Shown here one piece after another: positions 16,743 through 25,645 of a DNA stretch of 64,000 nt. Position numbers and translations under genes: made by a program. Source of the DNA: Streptomyces atratus (GTDB lineage Bacteria > Actinomycetota > Actinomycetes > Streptomycetales > Streptomycetaceae). How positions within the stretch are numbered: position 1 is the stretch's first letter; every line of letters starts with the position of its first letter. The stretch covers positions 62,001-126,000 of the forward strand of contig NZ_FPJO01000013.1 of the NCBI RefSeq assembly GCF_900119365.1. Direction: 5' to 3'. The notes under the pieces are model-generated. The model saw only the letters and a list, made by a program, of their open reading frames with translations, searched no databases and had not been told where the DNA came from.

Positions 16743-18409
16743 GGAGCCTCATTCCGGGAGATGGCGGTGGTCGCCTGGAGCGACCGGTGGTCGATCTTTC
16801 CGTTCCTGCTCAGGGGCAGCGAGTCCCACTCCCGCCAGCGCCGCGGCACCATCGGCGGGGGCAGGGCCGCACTCAGGGCGTCCTGGAGTTCCTGCTGCGG
16901 CACCGGGGCGCTCAGGGTGTAGTGGGCGACGAGTTCGCTGAGTCCGCCGTCGTCGGACACGGTGACGGCGCACTGCCCGATGCCGGGATGCCGGCTGAGG
17001 ACGGCCTCGATCTCATCGAGTTCCATCCGGACGCCGGTGACCTTCACCTGCCGGTCCTTGCGGCCGAGGTAGTACACGAGCCCCTCGTCGAACCGGGCGA
17101 GGTCGCCGGTCCGGTAGAGCCGTCCGGTCGGCGAGGCCGGGTCGAAGGGATCGCGGAAGAAGGCGCGGCCGGTGGTGTCGGGGTCGTTCAGGTAGCCGAG
17201 CCCCACCCCCGTACCGCCGACGAACAGTTCGCCGGTCTCCCCCGGTTCGGCCGCTCGCCAGGTGCCGTCCTCGCCCTGGGCGAGCACATAGAGCGAGTTG
17301 TTGGCGACGGGGGAACCGACCGGCAGCCGGCGGCGGGCGAGATCGGCCGATGTCACCACGTGGAGGGTGACGTCGTCGGAGCATTCCGCGGGACCGTAGG
17401 CGTTGACCAGCGACACCTGCGGGAACGCGTCGAGAATCCGTGCCGCCGCGGCGGGGTACAGCTCTTCGCCGGTGGAGAGCAGCCAGCGCAGCTTCCCCAG
17501 CGCGTCGCCGCCCTGGTGCCGTGTCTCGTCGACGAGCCAGCCGATGACCGTGGGCACCAGTTCGGCGACGGTCACACCGGTGTCCTCAAGGGTGCCCAGG
17601 AGCCAACGCGGCATCCGCGTGACGGCGTCGTTCACGACCACGACCCGGCCGCCGACCAGGAAGGGGCAGAGCATCTGCCAGATCGAGATGTCGAACACCA
17701 ACGGCGCCGTGAAGGCCACCGCGTCGCGGGAGTCCAGCGACAGGTCCGCGACCTTGGACCAGAGGTGATTGAGCAGACCTCGGTGCTCGATCGTCGCGCC
17801 CTTGGGGCGACCGGTGGTACCCGAGGTGAAGATGGTGTAGCGGGCCTCGCCCGCCCGGTCGGTGACGCTGCGACGCGGCAGTTCGCCGGCCTCGGACTCC
17901 GCGGGCAGGCGCACCACGGTGATCCGCTCGGACTCGGCGGCCGCCCGCGCGGCGCCGCTGCCGGCACCGGAATAGTCCAGCAGCACGGCGACCCGGCTGC
18001 GATCGAGTACGTCCCGGACCCGGATCTCCGGCCAGGCGGGGTCGATCGGCAGGTACGAGGCGCCCAGGCTCTCCAGTGCCAGGAAGACGACAGGTGTGTC
18101 CGCGCTGCGGGGGCCGACTGCTGCGACCACGTCACCCGCGCGCACACCGTGGGAGAGCAGGGCCTGCCTCGCCGTGGCGACCCGTCCCAGCAGGCCCCGG
18201 TAGCTCAGCGACCGTTCGCCGTCGACGACGGCGTGGCGGTCGGGATCGTTCTTCGCGTGCCGGATCACCTGGTCCAGCACCGCGGTTCCGGTGTCCGTGT
18301 GCAGGGTGTTGTGCAGGGACAGGGCTCTTGCCCGGGACAACGCCCCTGCCGCCAGGGGAAGTTCCGGATGGTCCGCCGGACTCTCTTCGTGTTCGGACTG
18401 GCTGTTCAA
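16739..18409 (-). CDS. Stand-alone NRPS adenylation domain, predicted to load 2,4-diaminobutyrate
   Basis: Complete adenylation domain of 556 residues: A3 loop TSGTTGRPKG, A5 NAYGPAE, A7 YRTGDLARF, A8 GRKDRQVKVTGVRMEL and the A10 Lys in SRNGKIDHRSL. No carrier or condensation domain is attached. Aligned by eye to the gramicidin synthetase pocket, the ten specificity positions read D-I-W-E-L-T-A-D-D-K. From memory this is the classic code for 2,4-diaminobutyrate, as in pyoverdine and friulimicin synthetases. A diaminobutyrate aminotransferase at 37325-38596 supports this. It should adenylate Dab and load it on the carrier protein at 14574-14807. TTG start at 18409 after GGAGA. Confidence 0.88.
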   Translation of the reverse strand: MNSQSEHEESPADHPELPLAAGALSRARALSLHNTLHTDTGTAVLDQVIRHAKNDPDRHAVVDGERSLSYRGLLGRVATARQALLSHGVRAGDVVAAVGPRSADTPVVFLALESLGASYLPIDPAWPEIRVRDVLDRSRVAVLLDYSGAGSGAARAAAESERITVVRLPAESEAGELPRRSVTDRAGEARYTIFTSGTTGRPKGATIEHRGLLNHLWSKVADLSLDSRDAVAFTAPLVFDISIWQMLCPFLVGGRVVVVNDAVTRMPRWLLGTLEDTGVTVAELVPTVIGWLVDETRHQGGDALGKLRWLLSTGEELYPAAAARILDAFPQVSLVNAYGPAECSDDVTLHVVTSADLARRRLPVGSPVANNSLYVLAQGEDGTWRAAEPGETGELFVGGTGVGLGYLNDPDTTGRAFFRDPFDPASPTGRLYRTGDLARFDEGLVYYLGRKDRQVKVTGVRMELDEIEAVLSRHPGIGQCAVTVSDDGGLSELVAHYTLSAPVPQQELQDALSAALPPPMVPRRWREWDSLPLSRNGKIDHRSLQATTAISRNEAP

Positions 18410-18447
18410 GGTTTCTCCAGATTCGTCTGCGGGTGCCGGTCCGTCGG

Positions 18448-19455
18448 TCAGCTCGGTGCCGTGACCAGGAGATGCGTCTCCAGAGGGAGCTCATGGATGG
18501 ACTCCACCGCGAACCCCGCCTTGTCGAGGAGAGTGCGGTACTGGGCCTCGTCGCGCTCGCGGCCACCGCCCAGCACGACCAGCATGTGCATGTTGTAGCC
18601 CTGGGTCAGTGAGGAGCCGGTGCCCTTGGTGAGCATCCGTTCCAGGATCACCAGCTTGCCGCCCGGTGCCATCGCGCGACGGCAGTTGGTGAGGATCCGG
18701 TGGCACGCCTCGTCGTCGAAGCAGTGCAGGATGCGGGAGAGGAGATAGACGTCGCCGTTCTCGGGAACCGACTCGAAGAAGTCCCCGGGAACCCGTTCGC
18801 ACCGGTCCGCGTGGTCCGTGGCGATCGGACGGCCGGCGGCTTCCTCGATCACATGGGCGGCGTCGAAGAGCACGGCGCGCGGGCCCGGGTTGGCGTTCAG
18901 GATCTCGTTGAGCAGTGCTCCGTGGCCGCCGGCGACGTCCACGATGCGCCGCGCCCCGGAGAAGTCGAAGGCGCCGCTGACCTCGGCGAAGAAGGGCGTG
19001 CCCGCCACCATGGCCCGCTCGTACGTCAGCGAGAGCTCGGGATTCTGGTGGAGGTAGGAGAACAGGTCGCTGCCGTAGACATGGGTGAACGCCGAGCCAC
19101 CGGTCCGGAGCGAGTGGGACAGGGCGCCCCATGCCTGGTAGAAGTGCGAACCGTAGATGCGTACGTGGTCACGCATCGAATCGCGGGTGTCGGTGCGCAG
19201 CAGCTCACCGACGGGGGTCAGGGCGTAGCCGTTCGTCTCGTCGCCGTCCACCACGCCCAGGCTCTCCAGGAAGAGGAGCAGCCGTCCCAGCGCGTCGGGG
19301 TCGGTCCCGGTCTCCAGTGCCAGCTCGATGGCCGGGATGCGGCCGTCGACCGGGATGTGGTCGACGATGCCTGATTCGGTCGCTATATAGACCGCCTGGG
19401 TCTTCCAGAAACCGGCCATGAGCTCGATCAGTTGACGGCCTGCTGGACTCTGCAT
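18448..19455 (-). CDS. SAM-dependent O-methyltransferase (CreN-like by context)
   Basis: Small-molecule O-methyltransferase of 335 residues: an N-terminal winged-helix dimerisation domain (about 1-100) and a SAM-binding Rossmann domain with IVDVAGGHGALLNEIL, YLLSRILHCFDDEACHRIL (catalytic His in LH) and the C-terminal LETHLLVTAP. The ATG at 19455 is 7 bases after GGGAG. In the cremeomycin pathway, as I recall it, an enzyme of this class (CreN) methylates the 2-hydroxyl of 3-amino-2,4-dihydroxybenzoate. Co-occurrence with the hydroxylase and ligase just upstream suggests the same role here. Confidence 0.85.
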   Translation of the reverse strand: MQSPAGRQLIELMAGFWKTQAVYIATESGIVDHIPVDGRIPAIELALETGTDPDALGRLLLFLESLGVVDGDETNGYALTPVGELLRTDTRDSMRDHVRIYGSHFYQAWGALSHSLRTGGSAFTHVYGSDLFSYLHQNPELSLTYERAMVAGTPFFAEVSGAFDFSGARRIVDVAGGHGALLNEILNANPGPRAVLFDAAHVIEEAAGRPIATDHADRCERVPGDFFESVPENGDVYLLSRILHCFDDEACHRILTNCRRAMAPGGKLVILERMLTKGTGSSLTQGYNMHMLVVLGGGRERDEAQYRTLLDKAGFAVESIHELPLETHLLVTAPS

Positions 19456-19457
19456 CG

Positions 19458-21116
19458 TCACGCTCCCACCGTTGTGTCTGATGTCTCGCCGGGCCGCGCG
19501 GTTCGCGGCAGTCCTTCCCCGACCAGCCTGGCCAGCTCGGAGCGCTGGATCTTGCGGGTGGAGGTGCGCGGCAGGTCGTCGAACCTGAACTGCCGGAACG
19601 GGGCCATCGGAGGCAGGTCCAGCGTCGCCTTGCGCCAACGGCGCTCGTCGAGCGGCAGTTCGCCCCGGGTGGCCACCACGGGGACGGGTTCGCCTTCCGG
19701 GCCTGCCACGATCACCACTTCGCGCAGTTCGTCGAGCCGTTCCATGAGCAGGTCCTCGGCCGCGAGGTTGCTCTCCATCGAGTCGATGCGGTCCACCTCA
19801 CGGTCCATCAGGTGGAGCAGCCCCCACCGGCTGAGGCGGCCGACGTCGCCGACGCGCCACCAGCCCTCGTGCAGCTCGCGCTCGTACCGTTCGTCCTCGC
19901 CGAGGTAGGTGAGGATGCGGGTGCGGCTGCGCACTTCGAGGTGGCCGGTCCGCCCGTGGCTCAGCCGCCTGCCGTCGCCGTCGACGACCCGCATCGAGAT
20001 GAAGCCGGGCAGCGGAAGCCCGACGCACCGGCCGTCGGCCTTGTGGGCGGTGCGTCGCGTGTACCAGCGGCCGGCCATCGGTCCGATCTCCGACTGTCCG
20101 TAGAACTGGACGAAGACCGGCCGCTTTCGTTTCGAGGCGCCGAGCATCCGCTGGATGGTGCGCGGGTGCATCGCGTCGAAGGTGGCGCCGTAGACCCGGA
20201 CGCTCGACAGGGGTGCGCCCGGTGCCTGGTCGAGTTCTTCCCAGTCGACGTACGTGTTGGGGTGGGTCTCGATGTATCCGGGCCGTGTCCGGACGAACAG
20301 CGGGCCGATGTGTTCCGGATCCGGGTCGACGGCGATCACCATCGGATTGCCGTGGCTGAGGAACATCGCCAGTCCCTGGTAGAAGCGGGAGTGGACGAAC
20401 GTCATGCACAGCGCCGCGGTTTCCCGTTCGCGGATGGGCCACGACACCATGCGCTGCGGCACGAGCCGGTGCCAGCCGATCTCGGGGCAGTGCACGGCCA
20501 GCTTCGGTACGCCTGTCGTCCCGGAGCTGTGCGTGATCAGCGACGGCTGGCGGGGGTGGAGGAAGACCGGATCGCGCCTGGGTGCGCCCGCGTGCGCGGC
20601 CAGCGTTTCCACCGCGCCGCTCTTCTCTGGCACCTCGTCGGCGAGATGCTCGGGAACCTCCCCGACGGACAGCAGGGTCCTGCGTACGACATCGGCCAGC
20701 GGTACGTCGCGCAGCTCCCCCGCCAGGGTGTCGCCGTCGGTGAGCAGCCACGGCTGCTCCAGCCGGACGAGCAGCTTGCCCACCGTCGCGCCGTCGAGGG
20801 CCGGTGAGAGAAGCGCGGGCACCGCACCGATCCGGGCGGCCGCGCAGGCGAGCAGGGCGATGTCGAAGTTGTCGGTCTTGTACAGCGCCACCCGCTCGGT
20901 CGGCCTGACCCCCGAGGACCAGAGCCGGGCCGCCAGCTCGTCTATCTGGTCGGCCAGTTGGCCGACGGTGAACTGCGTGCCCCGGTCAGGGGCCCACAGC
21001 AGCGGGCGGTCGAGGGTGACGTCGGTCGAGGCGTCCCGGCGCGCGGCGGCGTGGAAGATGTCTCCGATGTAGAAGCCGTTCCCTCGTGTGACCCGGCCCA
21101 ACAGGGTGTGCAGCAC
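19458..21116 (-). CDS. Class I adenylate-forming ligase (CreM-like candidate)
   Basis: AMP-forming ligase of 552 residues. It has the P-loop motif ITHSSGTTGVPK, the YGQSE motif, the hinge DREVDRID and the C-terminal Lys in TSTRKIQRSEL, where the usual GK is RK. The region after the hinge (SMESNLAAEDLLMERL) departs from ordinary acyl-CoA ligases. In cremeomycin an enzyme of this superfamily, CreM, uses ATP to couple nitrite to an aryl amine, forming the diazo group. Here the hydroxylase, methyltransferase, 3,4-AHBA and nitrous-acid genes all surround it, so I favour a diazotase; activation of the benzoate carboxylate is the alternative. GTG start behind GAGGAGGACCA. Confidence 0.8.
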   Translation of the reverse strand: MLHTLLGRVTRGNGFYIGDIFHAAARRDASTDVTLDRPLLWAPDRGTQFTVGQLADQIDELAARLWSSGVRPTERVALYKTDNFDIALLACAAARIGAVPALLSPALDGATVGKLLVRLEQPWLLTDGDTLAGELRDVPLADVVRRTLLSVGEVPEHLADEVPEKSGAVETLAAHAGAPRRDPVFLHPRQPSLITHSSGTTGVPKLAVHCPEIGWHRLVPQRMVSWPIRERETAALCMTFVHSRFYQGLAMFLSHGNPMVIAVDPDPEHIGPLFVRTRPGYIETHPNTYVDWEELDQAPGAPLSSVRVYGATFDAMHPRTIQRMLGASKRKRPVFVQFYGQSEIGPMAGRWYTRRTAHKADGRCVGLPLPGFISMRVVDGDGRRLSHGRTGHLEVRSRTRILTYLGEDERYERELHEGWWRVGDVGRLSRWGLLHLMDREVDRIDSMESNLAAEDLLMERLDELREVVIVAGPEGEPVPVVATRGELPLDERRWRKATLDLPPMAPFRQFRFDDLPRTSTRKIQRSELARLVGEGLPRTARPGETSDTTVGA

Positions 21117-21132
21117 TGGTCCTCCTCGTAGG

Positions 21133-22374
21133 TCAGAGCCGATGGCTGAAGATCGGGGCCGTCGGCTCTCGCCGGGAAGCCGTTTCGGGGCCCGTGGTGA
21201 GGGCGAACTCGGTGTCGTAGCCGTACAGCCAATCCAGGTGCTGCAGGCTCTGGCTCGCCCCCATCCCGCGGTCGCGTGCGACCTGGTGCGCGCCGTCGGG
21301 GAGATGGAAGGTCCGTGCCAGTTCGCGGGCGCGGCGGTGCACTTCGGCGGTGCGCGGCCTGCGGAGCCGCTCATAGCGGTGTACCGCCGGTGTCAGGTCG
21401 CCAGGACCGGCTTCGCGCAGGCACCGGGCGAGGACCACGGCGTCCTCGAGCGCCTGGTTCGCCCCTTGCGACAGATAGGGCAGCGTCGGGTGCGCGGCGT
21501 CGCCGAGGAGCACCACCCGGTCCGTCGTGTACCGGGCGGCCAGGTCCCGGTCGAACAGGCCCCAGCGAGTGACCGACTCGGCGGCGGTCACCACCTGCCG
21601 CACCTCCTCGTGCCAGCCGGCGAACGCCGCGTCGAGGTCCTCGGTCTCCCGGCCGGAGGAAGAGGATTCCGGGCGTCCGTCGGCGGTGGCGCAGACAGCG
21701 CTGAAGTGGACGGTGTCGCCGCCCACGACGGGGTAGTACGTGACGTGCCGCTTCGGGCCCAGCCAGAACATGACCCGCGGATCGTCCTTGAAGGAGGGCA
21801 TCACATCGGCCGGGACGAGTCCGCGGTGTACCGAGTAGCCCGAGAAGCGGGGTTCGTCGTCGACGACCGCTTTACGGACGACGGAGTGCACACCGTCGGC
21901 CCCGATGACCAGATCGGCTCCGGTGACGGAGCCGTCGGTGAGGTGGAGTTCGACCTCGTCGGGCCGCTCCACCACGCCGGCGCAGCCCTTGCCGAGTTCG
22001 ACGATGCCCTCGGGGAGGGCCGACAGCAGGCAGTGCTGGAGGTCCGCGCGATGGATCAGGTAGTAGGGGGCGCCGAACAGTTCGTCGCAGTCGGCTCCGT
22101 GCTCCACCCGGGCGATCGGGCTCCCGTCGTTCCAGCGCCGGGTTTCGATGGCCCCGGCCCTGACCCCGGTCTCCGCGAGGGCGTCGGCGAGTCCGAGCCG
22201 GTACAGGACACGGACGCCGTTCGGTGAGAGCTGGATGCCGGCGCCCACCGCCCCGAACTGCTGCGACTGCTCGAAGATACGGACATCGGCGCCGTGAGCG
22301 TGCAGGAGGGTGGCGGTGACCAGGCCGGCGATGCCACCTCCCACGATGGCTATGCGTGCCTTCGCCTTGGTCAT
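21133..22374 (-). CDS. FAD-dependent aryl hydroxylase, probable 3-amino-4-hydroxybenzoate 2-monooxygenase
   Basis: Class A flavoprotein monooxygenase of 413 residues: N-terminal FAD motif IAIVGGGIAGLVTATLL, the mid-protein DLVIGADGVHS (DG motif) and the C-terminal VVLLGDAAHPTLPYLSQGANQALEDAVVLARCL (GD motif). It belongs to the salicylate-hydroxylase-like group that includes, from memory, PtmB3 (platensimycin) and CreL (cremeomycin), which hydroxylate 3-amino-4-hydroxybenzoate at C2. The substrate would come from the GriI/GriH homologues at 26872-28787. First gene of the long minus-strand operon; the hairpin at 22505-22545 separates it from the exporter upstream. Confidence 0.85.
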   Translation of the reverse strand: MTKAKARIAIVGGGIAGLVTATLLHAHGADVRIFEQSQQFGAVGAGIQLSPNGVRVLYRLGLADALAETGVRAGAIETRRWNDGSPIARVEHGADCDELFGAPYYLIHRADLQHCLLSALPEGIVELGKGCAGVVERPDEVELHLTDGSVTGADLVIGADGVHSVVRKAVVDDEPRFSGYSVHRGLVPADVMPSFKDDPRVMFWLGPKRHVTYYPVVGGDTVHFSAVCATADGRPESSSSGRETEDLDAAFAGWHEEVRQVVTAAESVTRWGLFDRDLAARYTTDRVVLLGDAAHPTLPYLSQGANQALEDAVVLARCLREAGPGDLTPAVHRYERLRRPRTAEVHRRARELARTFHLPDGAHQVARDRGMGASQSLQHLDWLYGYDTEFALTTGPETASRREPTAPIFSHRL

Positions 22375-22504
22375 GCGCATCCTCTCGACCGAATGGGGGC
22401 CGACCGGCGGCCCGCTGCCAGGGGTGCTTGCGTTGTCAGCGTCGCAAACGCCTGTCGAGACCGAGTCATAGGAGCGCTCAACGCCGTGCAGGGGCACGGG
22501 AAAA

Positions 22505-22545
22505 GGCAAGAGCCCGCCCCGGGGGAGGGAAGACGGGCTCTTGCC
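22505..22545 (-). terminator. Rho-independent terminator after the exporter gene
   Basis: Perfect 12-bp stem (22505-22516 with 22534-22545) followed on the minus strand by TTTT. It ends the exporter transcript and insulates the hydroxylase operon, which must then have its own promoter in 22381-22500. Confidence 0.8.
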
Positions 22546-22623
22546 GGCTTGTCGGTCCGGCCGGGCACTCGGAGCCCGGCCGGTGGATCAGGGCCCGGTC
22601 GCGGCCCTGCTTTCGGATCGGCC

Positions 22624-23904
22624 CTACACGGACCGCTGTGCCTTCTCGATCTGCTGCGGCGACAACCGGGCAATGGGCAGCAGCATGAGTGCGGTGATGG
22701 CGGCGAGGAGGCCGAACGCAAGCTGGTAGTCGCCGGTGGCGTCGCGCAGACCGCCCACGACGACCGGCCCGATGGCGGCGCACGCGTAGCCGACGAAGAA
22801 CGCCATCGCGGCGAACCGCCCGGCCTGTGCGGCGTCACGGCTGGCCGCGACGGGCAGCGTGAGCACCAGCGTGAAGAGTCCGCCGTGGCCGACGCCCATG
22901 GCGATGACCCAGAGCCAGGTGCCGGTGCCGGGGCTGAAGCCGAATCCCACGAATCCCACGGCGGTCAGCACCGTGGTCAGCGCCAGGCCGAAACGCTTGT
23001 CGGCGCGTTCGCCGAGCAGCGCGGGAACACCCAGCATCGCCACGACCTGGATGGAGATCATCACCGTGAGCGCGAACCCGGCGCTGGCTTCGCTGAGTCC
23101 GCCGTCGTCGTGCAGCAGCGGTGCGATCCAGGCCAGTTCACAGTAGTACAGGGCGGAGTTGCCGGCCGAGATCGCGGTGATCCGCCAGGCGAGCCCGGAG
23201 CGCCAGGGCAGGCCGGTGGTCGCCAGGCCCTTGGGGCCGTCGATCTGCGAGAGGCCCAGCGACCCCTTGGCCGCCGACCAGAAGACGATGCCCGCGACGG
23301 CCAGGAGGGCCCAGGACGCCAGGGCGGCGGGCCAGGAATCCAGGGCGTCGGCGAGTGGCGCGCTGACTCCGGCCGCCACGGCGCCGCCGAGTCCGAGTCC
23401 GGCGGTGTAGATCCCCGTGACCAGACCGGCGCGGTCGGCGAAACGGGTCTTCACCACGGCCGGCAGCAGCGTCTGCGCGATCGCGATCCCGGCGCCCACC
23501 ACAGCGGCGCAGCACAGCTGCAGCCAGGTGGCCTCTCCCAGGCCGCGTGCGGCGGTCGCGATCCCGACAACGGCCAGACCGATCAGCACGCCCAGTTGCA
23601 GTCCCCACCTGCGGCCGATGGACGCGGCCAGCGGTGCGCACAGCCCCATGGCCAGCGTCGGGACGGTCGTCAGCAAGGAGAGCCCGGTCGCCGACAGGTC
23701 CAGGTCCGCGCGAATCCGGTCCGCCAGCGGAGAGACGGCGGCGATCGCGGGCCGGAGATTGGCCGCGGCTACGAACAGGGCGACGGCAGCGAACCCGAGT
23801 GCGGCCCGCCCCTGCGCAACCGTCGGCGTGGCGCCCTGTGTCGTGGGCCCAGGTGCCGCGGCAGCAGACGACGACGAATGTAAACGATCTTCAGTCTCGC
23901 TCAT
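22624..23904 (-). CDS. CynX/NimT-type MFS exporter
   Basis: Twelve-helix MFS protein of 426 residues. The early segment AAANLRPAIAAVSPLADRIR is the hallmark of the CynX (cyanate/nitroimidazole) transporter family. It is divergent from the Rrf2 regulator gene, with a shared upstream region of 90 bases, so Rrf2 probably controls it. Next to nitrous-acid and diazo-type genes, a role in exporting the reactive product or an N-oxide intermediate is likely but inferred. Start at 23904 (MSETED) chosen over an earlier in-frame ATG at 23943 that lies in the operator region. Confidence 0.85.
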   Translation of the reverse strand: MSETEDRLHSSSSAAAAPGPTTQGATPTVAQGRAALGFAAVALFVAAANLRPAIAAVSPLADRIRADLDLSATGLSLLTTVPTLAMGLCAPLAASIGRRWGLQLGVLIGLAVVGIATAARGLGEATWLQLCCAAVVGAGIAIAQTLLPAVVKTRFADRAGLVTGIYTAGLGLGGAVAAGVSAPLADALDSWPAALASWALLAVAGIVFWSAAKGSLGLSQIDGPKGLATTGLPWRSGLAWRITAISAGNSALYYCELAWIAPLLHDDGGLSEASAGFALTVMISIQVVAMLGVPALLGERADKRFGLALTTVLTAVGFVGFGFSPGTGTWLWVIAMGVGHGGLFTLVLTLPVAASRDAAQAGRFAAMAFFVGYACAAIGPVVVGGLRDATGDYQLAFGLLAAITALMLLPIARLSPQQIEKAQRSV

Positions 23905-23954
23905 GACCTGCACCTTCAAGTATCTCGGATATCTGACATCCACGTTATAGCAGA

Positions 23955-23979
23955 ATCACGGATACTAAGTGTCTGAGAT
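23955..23979. promoter_or_regulatory. Imperfect palindrome, candidate Rrf2 operator
   Basis: Two 11-base arms (ATCACGGATAC and GTGTCTGAGAT, 8 of 11 complementary) around TAA, 16 bases before the Rrf2 start. A related ATCTCGGATAT occurs again on the exporter side (about 23920-23931). It is the best candidate site for autoregulation and divergent control of the exporter. Confidence 0.5.
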
Positions 23980-23994
23980 TGCTATCCTGGAGTC

Positions 23995-24474
23995 ATGAAG
24001 CTCTCCAACGGCGTCGAGTGGGCCCTGCATTGCTGCGTCACGCTCGGCCAGAGCCAGAACCCCGTATCGGCCGCCCGGCTGGCGAAGCTGCACGGAATCC
24101 CCCCGGCCTACCTCGCCAAACACCTGCAAGCGCTGTCGCAGGCCGGGATCCTGCACTCCACTCCGGGGCCGGTCGGGGGGTACGCACTCACCCGGCCCCC
24201 GGCGCGGATCTCCGCGCTGGACGTCGTACGCGCGATCGACGGCCCGGAACCGACGTTCCGCTGTACGGAGATCCGGAAGCGGGGGCCCTTGGCACTGCCA
24301 CCCGAGGAGTGCATGAACGCCTGCGCCGTGTCGCGTGCGATGGCCACCGCCGACGCCGCCTGGCGCGCGGCGCTCGAGGGCGTCACGATCGCCGATCTCA
24401 CCCAGGACATCGACGCCGACAGTTCGGGCACCGCGATGAGCGGGGTACGGGAGTGGCTGGCCGGGGCAGGATGA
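23995..24474 (+). CDS. Rrf2-family regulator with three cysteines
   Basis: Regulator of 159 residues. The N-terminal winged helix (MKLSNGVEWALHCCVTL, then PPAYLAKHLQALSQAGIL and the wing GPVGGYAL) is typical of Rrf2. The sensing region holds Cys in FRCTEIRKRGP and two more in ECMNACAVS, so an Fe-S cluster or redox switch is possible; Rrf2 relatives such as NsrR sense nitric oxide that way. The cysteine spacing is not that of classic NsrR. A nitrite- or NO-responsive switch would fit a pathway that generates nitrous acid. Divergent from the exporter. Confidence 0.9.
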   Translation: MKLSNGVEWALHCCVTLGQSQNPVSAARLAKLHGIPPAYLAKHLQALSQAGILHSTPGPVGGYALTRPPARISALDVVRAIDGPEPTFRCTEIRKRGPLALPPEECMNACAVSRAMATADAAWRAALEGVTIADLTQDIDADSSGTAMSGVREWLAGAG

Positions 24475-24551
24475 TGCGCCCGGCCGTTGCCGGCGTCACC
24501 ACGCACCCGCTCGCCCGCTGAGTGTTCCCGTACCGGAGGTGGATTGCTCCA

Positions 24552-25556
24552 ATGAGCCCGCATGACGGCCTCTTAGTCACGCTCGGTCCAGAACTGTCCG
24601 CTGTGGAAGCAGTACCGATCGGCCTCCTGCTGCGAGCCGATTCCCCTCGCCGTCTGGGTGAGAACGACGAGCACGTCCGCGCGCTCGCCGAGTCGGAGGA
24701 GCCGCTTCCGCCCATCGTCGTGCACCGCCCCTCGATGCGTGTCATCGACGGCATGCACCGCCTCCTGGCCGCCCGTTGGCGCGGCAGCAGCGAGATCGAG
24801 GTGCAGTTCTTCGACGGACCGACGGAGGACGCGTTCGTCCTCGCGGTCAGGGCCAACGTCGGGCACGGCCTGCCGCTGTCCCTGGCCGACCGCACCGCCG
24901 CCGCGGCGCGCATCATCCACTCGCACCCGGATCTGTCGGACCGCGCCATCGCCTCCCTCACCGGCCTCTCGGCGAAGACGGTGGGCGCTCAGCGCCTCCG
25001 GGCGTTCGGCCCGCTCCAGCAGTCGGCCCGGATCGGCAGGGACGGCCGGGTCCGCCCGCTCAACAGCGCCCAGGGACGCAGGATCGCGGCCCGGCTCATC
25101 GCGGAGGACCCCACCGCGTCGCTCCGCACCATCGCAAGGAAGGCGGGCATCTCACCGGGCACGGTCCGCGATGTACGCGAGCGGCTGAAACGCGGGGACA
25201 ATCCCGTACCGTCGCGAAGGCAGCCGGGCAGCCCGAAGCCGGCGTCCAAGCGGATGCCCCCTCCGCGTCCCGCCACGCCGCCCCCCGCCCACCACCGCTA
25301 TCCGGCCCGTATGCCGGCCGAGGCACGGGAGGCGATGTTCCGGAGCCTGTGCCGGGACCCCTCCCTCAGGATGACCGAGACGGGGCGTCTGCTGCTGCGC
25401 ATGATGGAACTCCATCTGACGGAGGACCATCAGTGGCACCGGATCGTGGAGGCAGTCCCTGCGCACTGCGCCGACTCGATCTCCGCGATGGCCACGGCCT
25501 GCGCCGAGGTGTGGCAGGAACTCGCCGCCCTTCTCAGAGAGCCCGCCTCCGCATAG
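24552..25556 (+). CDS. ParB/StrR-like pathway regulator with a TTA codon
   Basis: Protein of 334 residues with an N-terminal ParB-like domain (about 10-110, LPPIVVHRPSMRVIDGMHRLLAARWRG) and two helix-turn-helix regions (DRAIASLTGLSAKTVGAQRL and SLRTIARKAGISPGTVRDVRERL). A basic Pro-rich linker and a helical C-terminus follow. This is the layout of StrR-type antibiotic activators. Codon 8 is TTA (24573), so translation should depend on the bldA tRNA, as with many pathway activators. The ATG at 24552 lies behind GGAGGTGGA; a GTG at 24522 is possible. It probably binds the inverted repeat near 26651-26697. Confidence 0.88.
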   Translation: MSPHDGLLVTLGPELSAVEAVPIGLLLRADSPRRLGENDEHVRALAESEEPLPPIVVHRPSMRVIDGMHRLLAARWRGSSEIEVQFFDGPTEDAFVLAVRANVGHGLPLSLADRTAAAARIIHSHPDLSDRAIASLTGLSAKTVGAQRLRAFGPLQQSARIGRDGRVRPLNSAQGRRIAARLIAEDPTASLRTIARKAGISPGTVRDVRERLKRGDNPVPSRRQPGSPKPASKRMPPPRPATPPPAHHRYPARMPAEAREAMFRSLCRDPSLRMTETGRLLLRMMELHLTEDHQWHRIVEAVPAHCADSISAMATACAEVWQELAALLREPASA

Positions 25557-25558
25557 CG

Positions 25559-25611
25559 GTCGCGCACCCGTGGCTGAGGAACCCTGGGTTCCTCGGCCAC
25601 GGGTGCGCGAC
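25559..25611. terminator. Strong bidirectional terminator between convergent regulators
   Basis: Stem of 25 bp with one G-T wobble (25559-25583 with 25587-25611) and a 3-base loop, three bases after the ParB-like stop codon and just before the SARP stop on the other strand. It isolates the two convergent regulator genes. Confidence 0.9.
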
Positions 25612-25645
25612 GGCCGGCGCGAGCCGTCACCACCGGCCGCACGGC

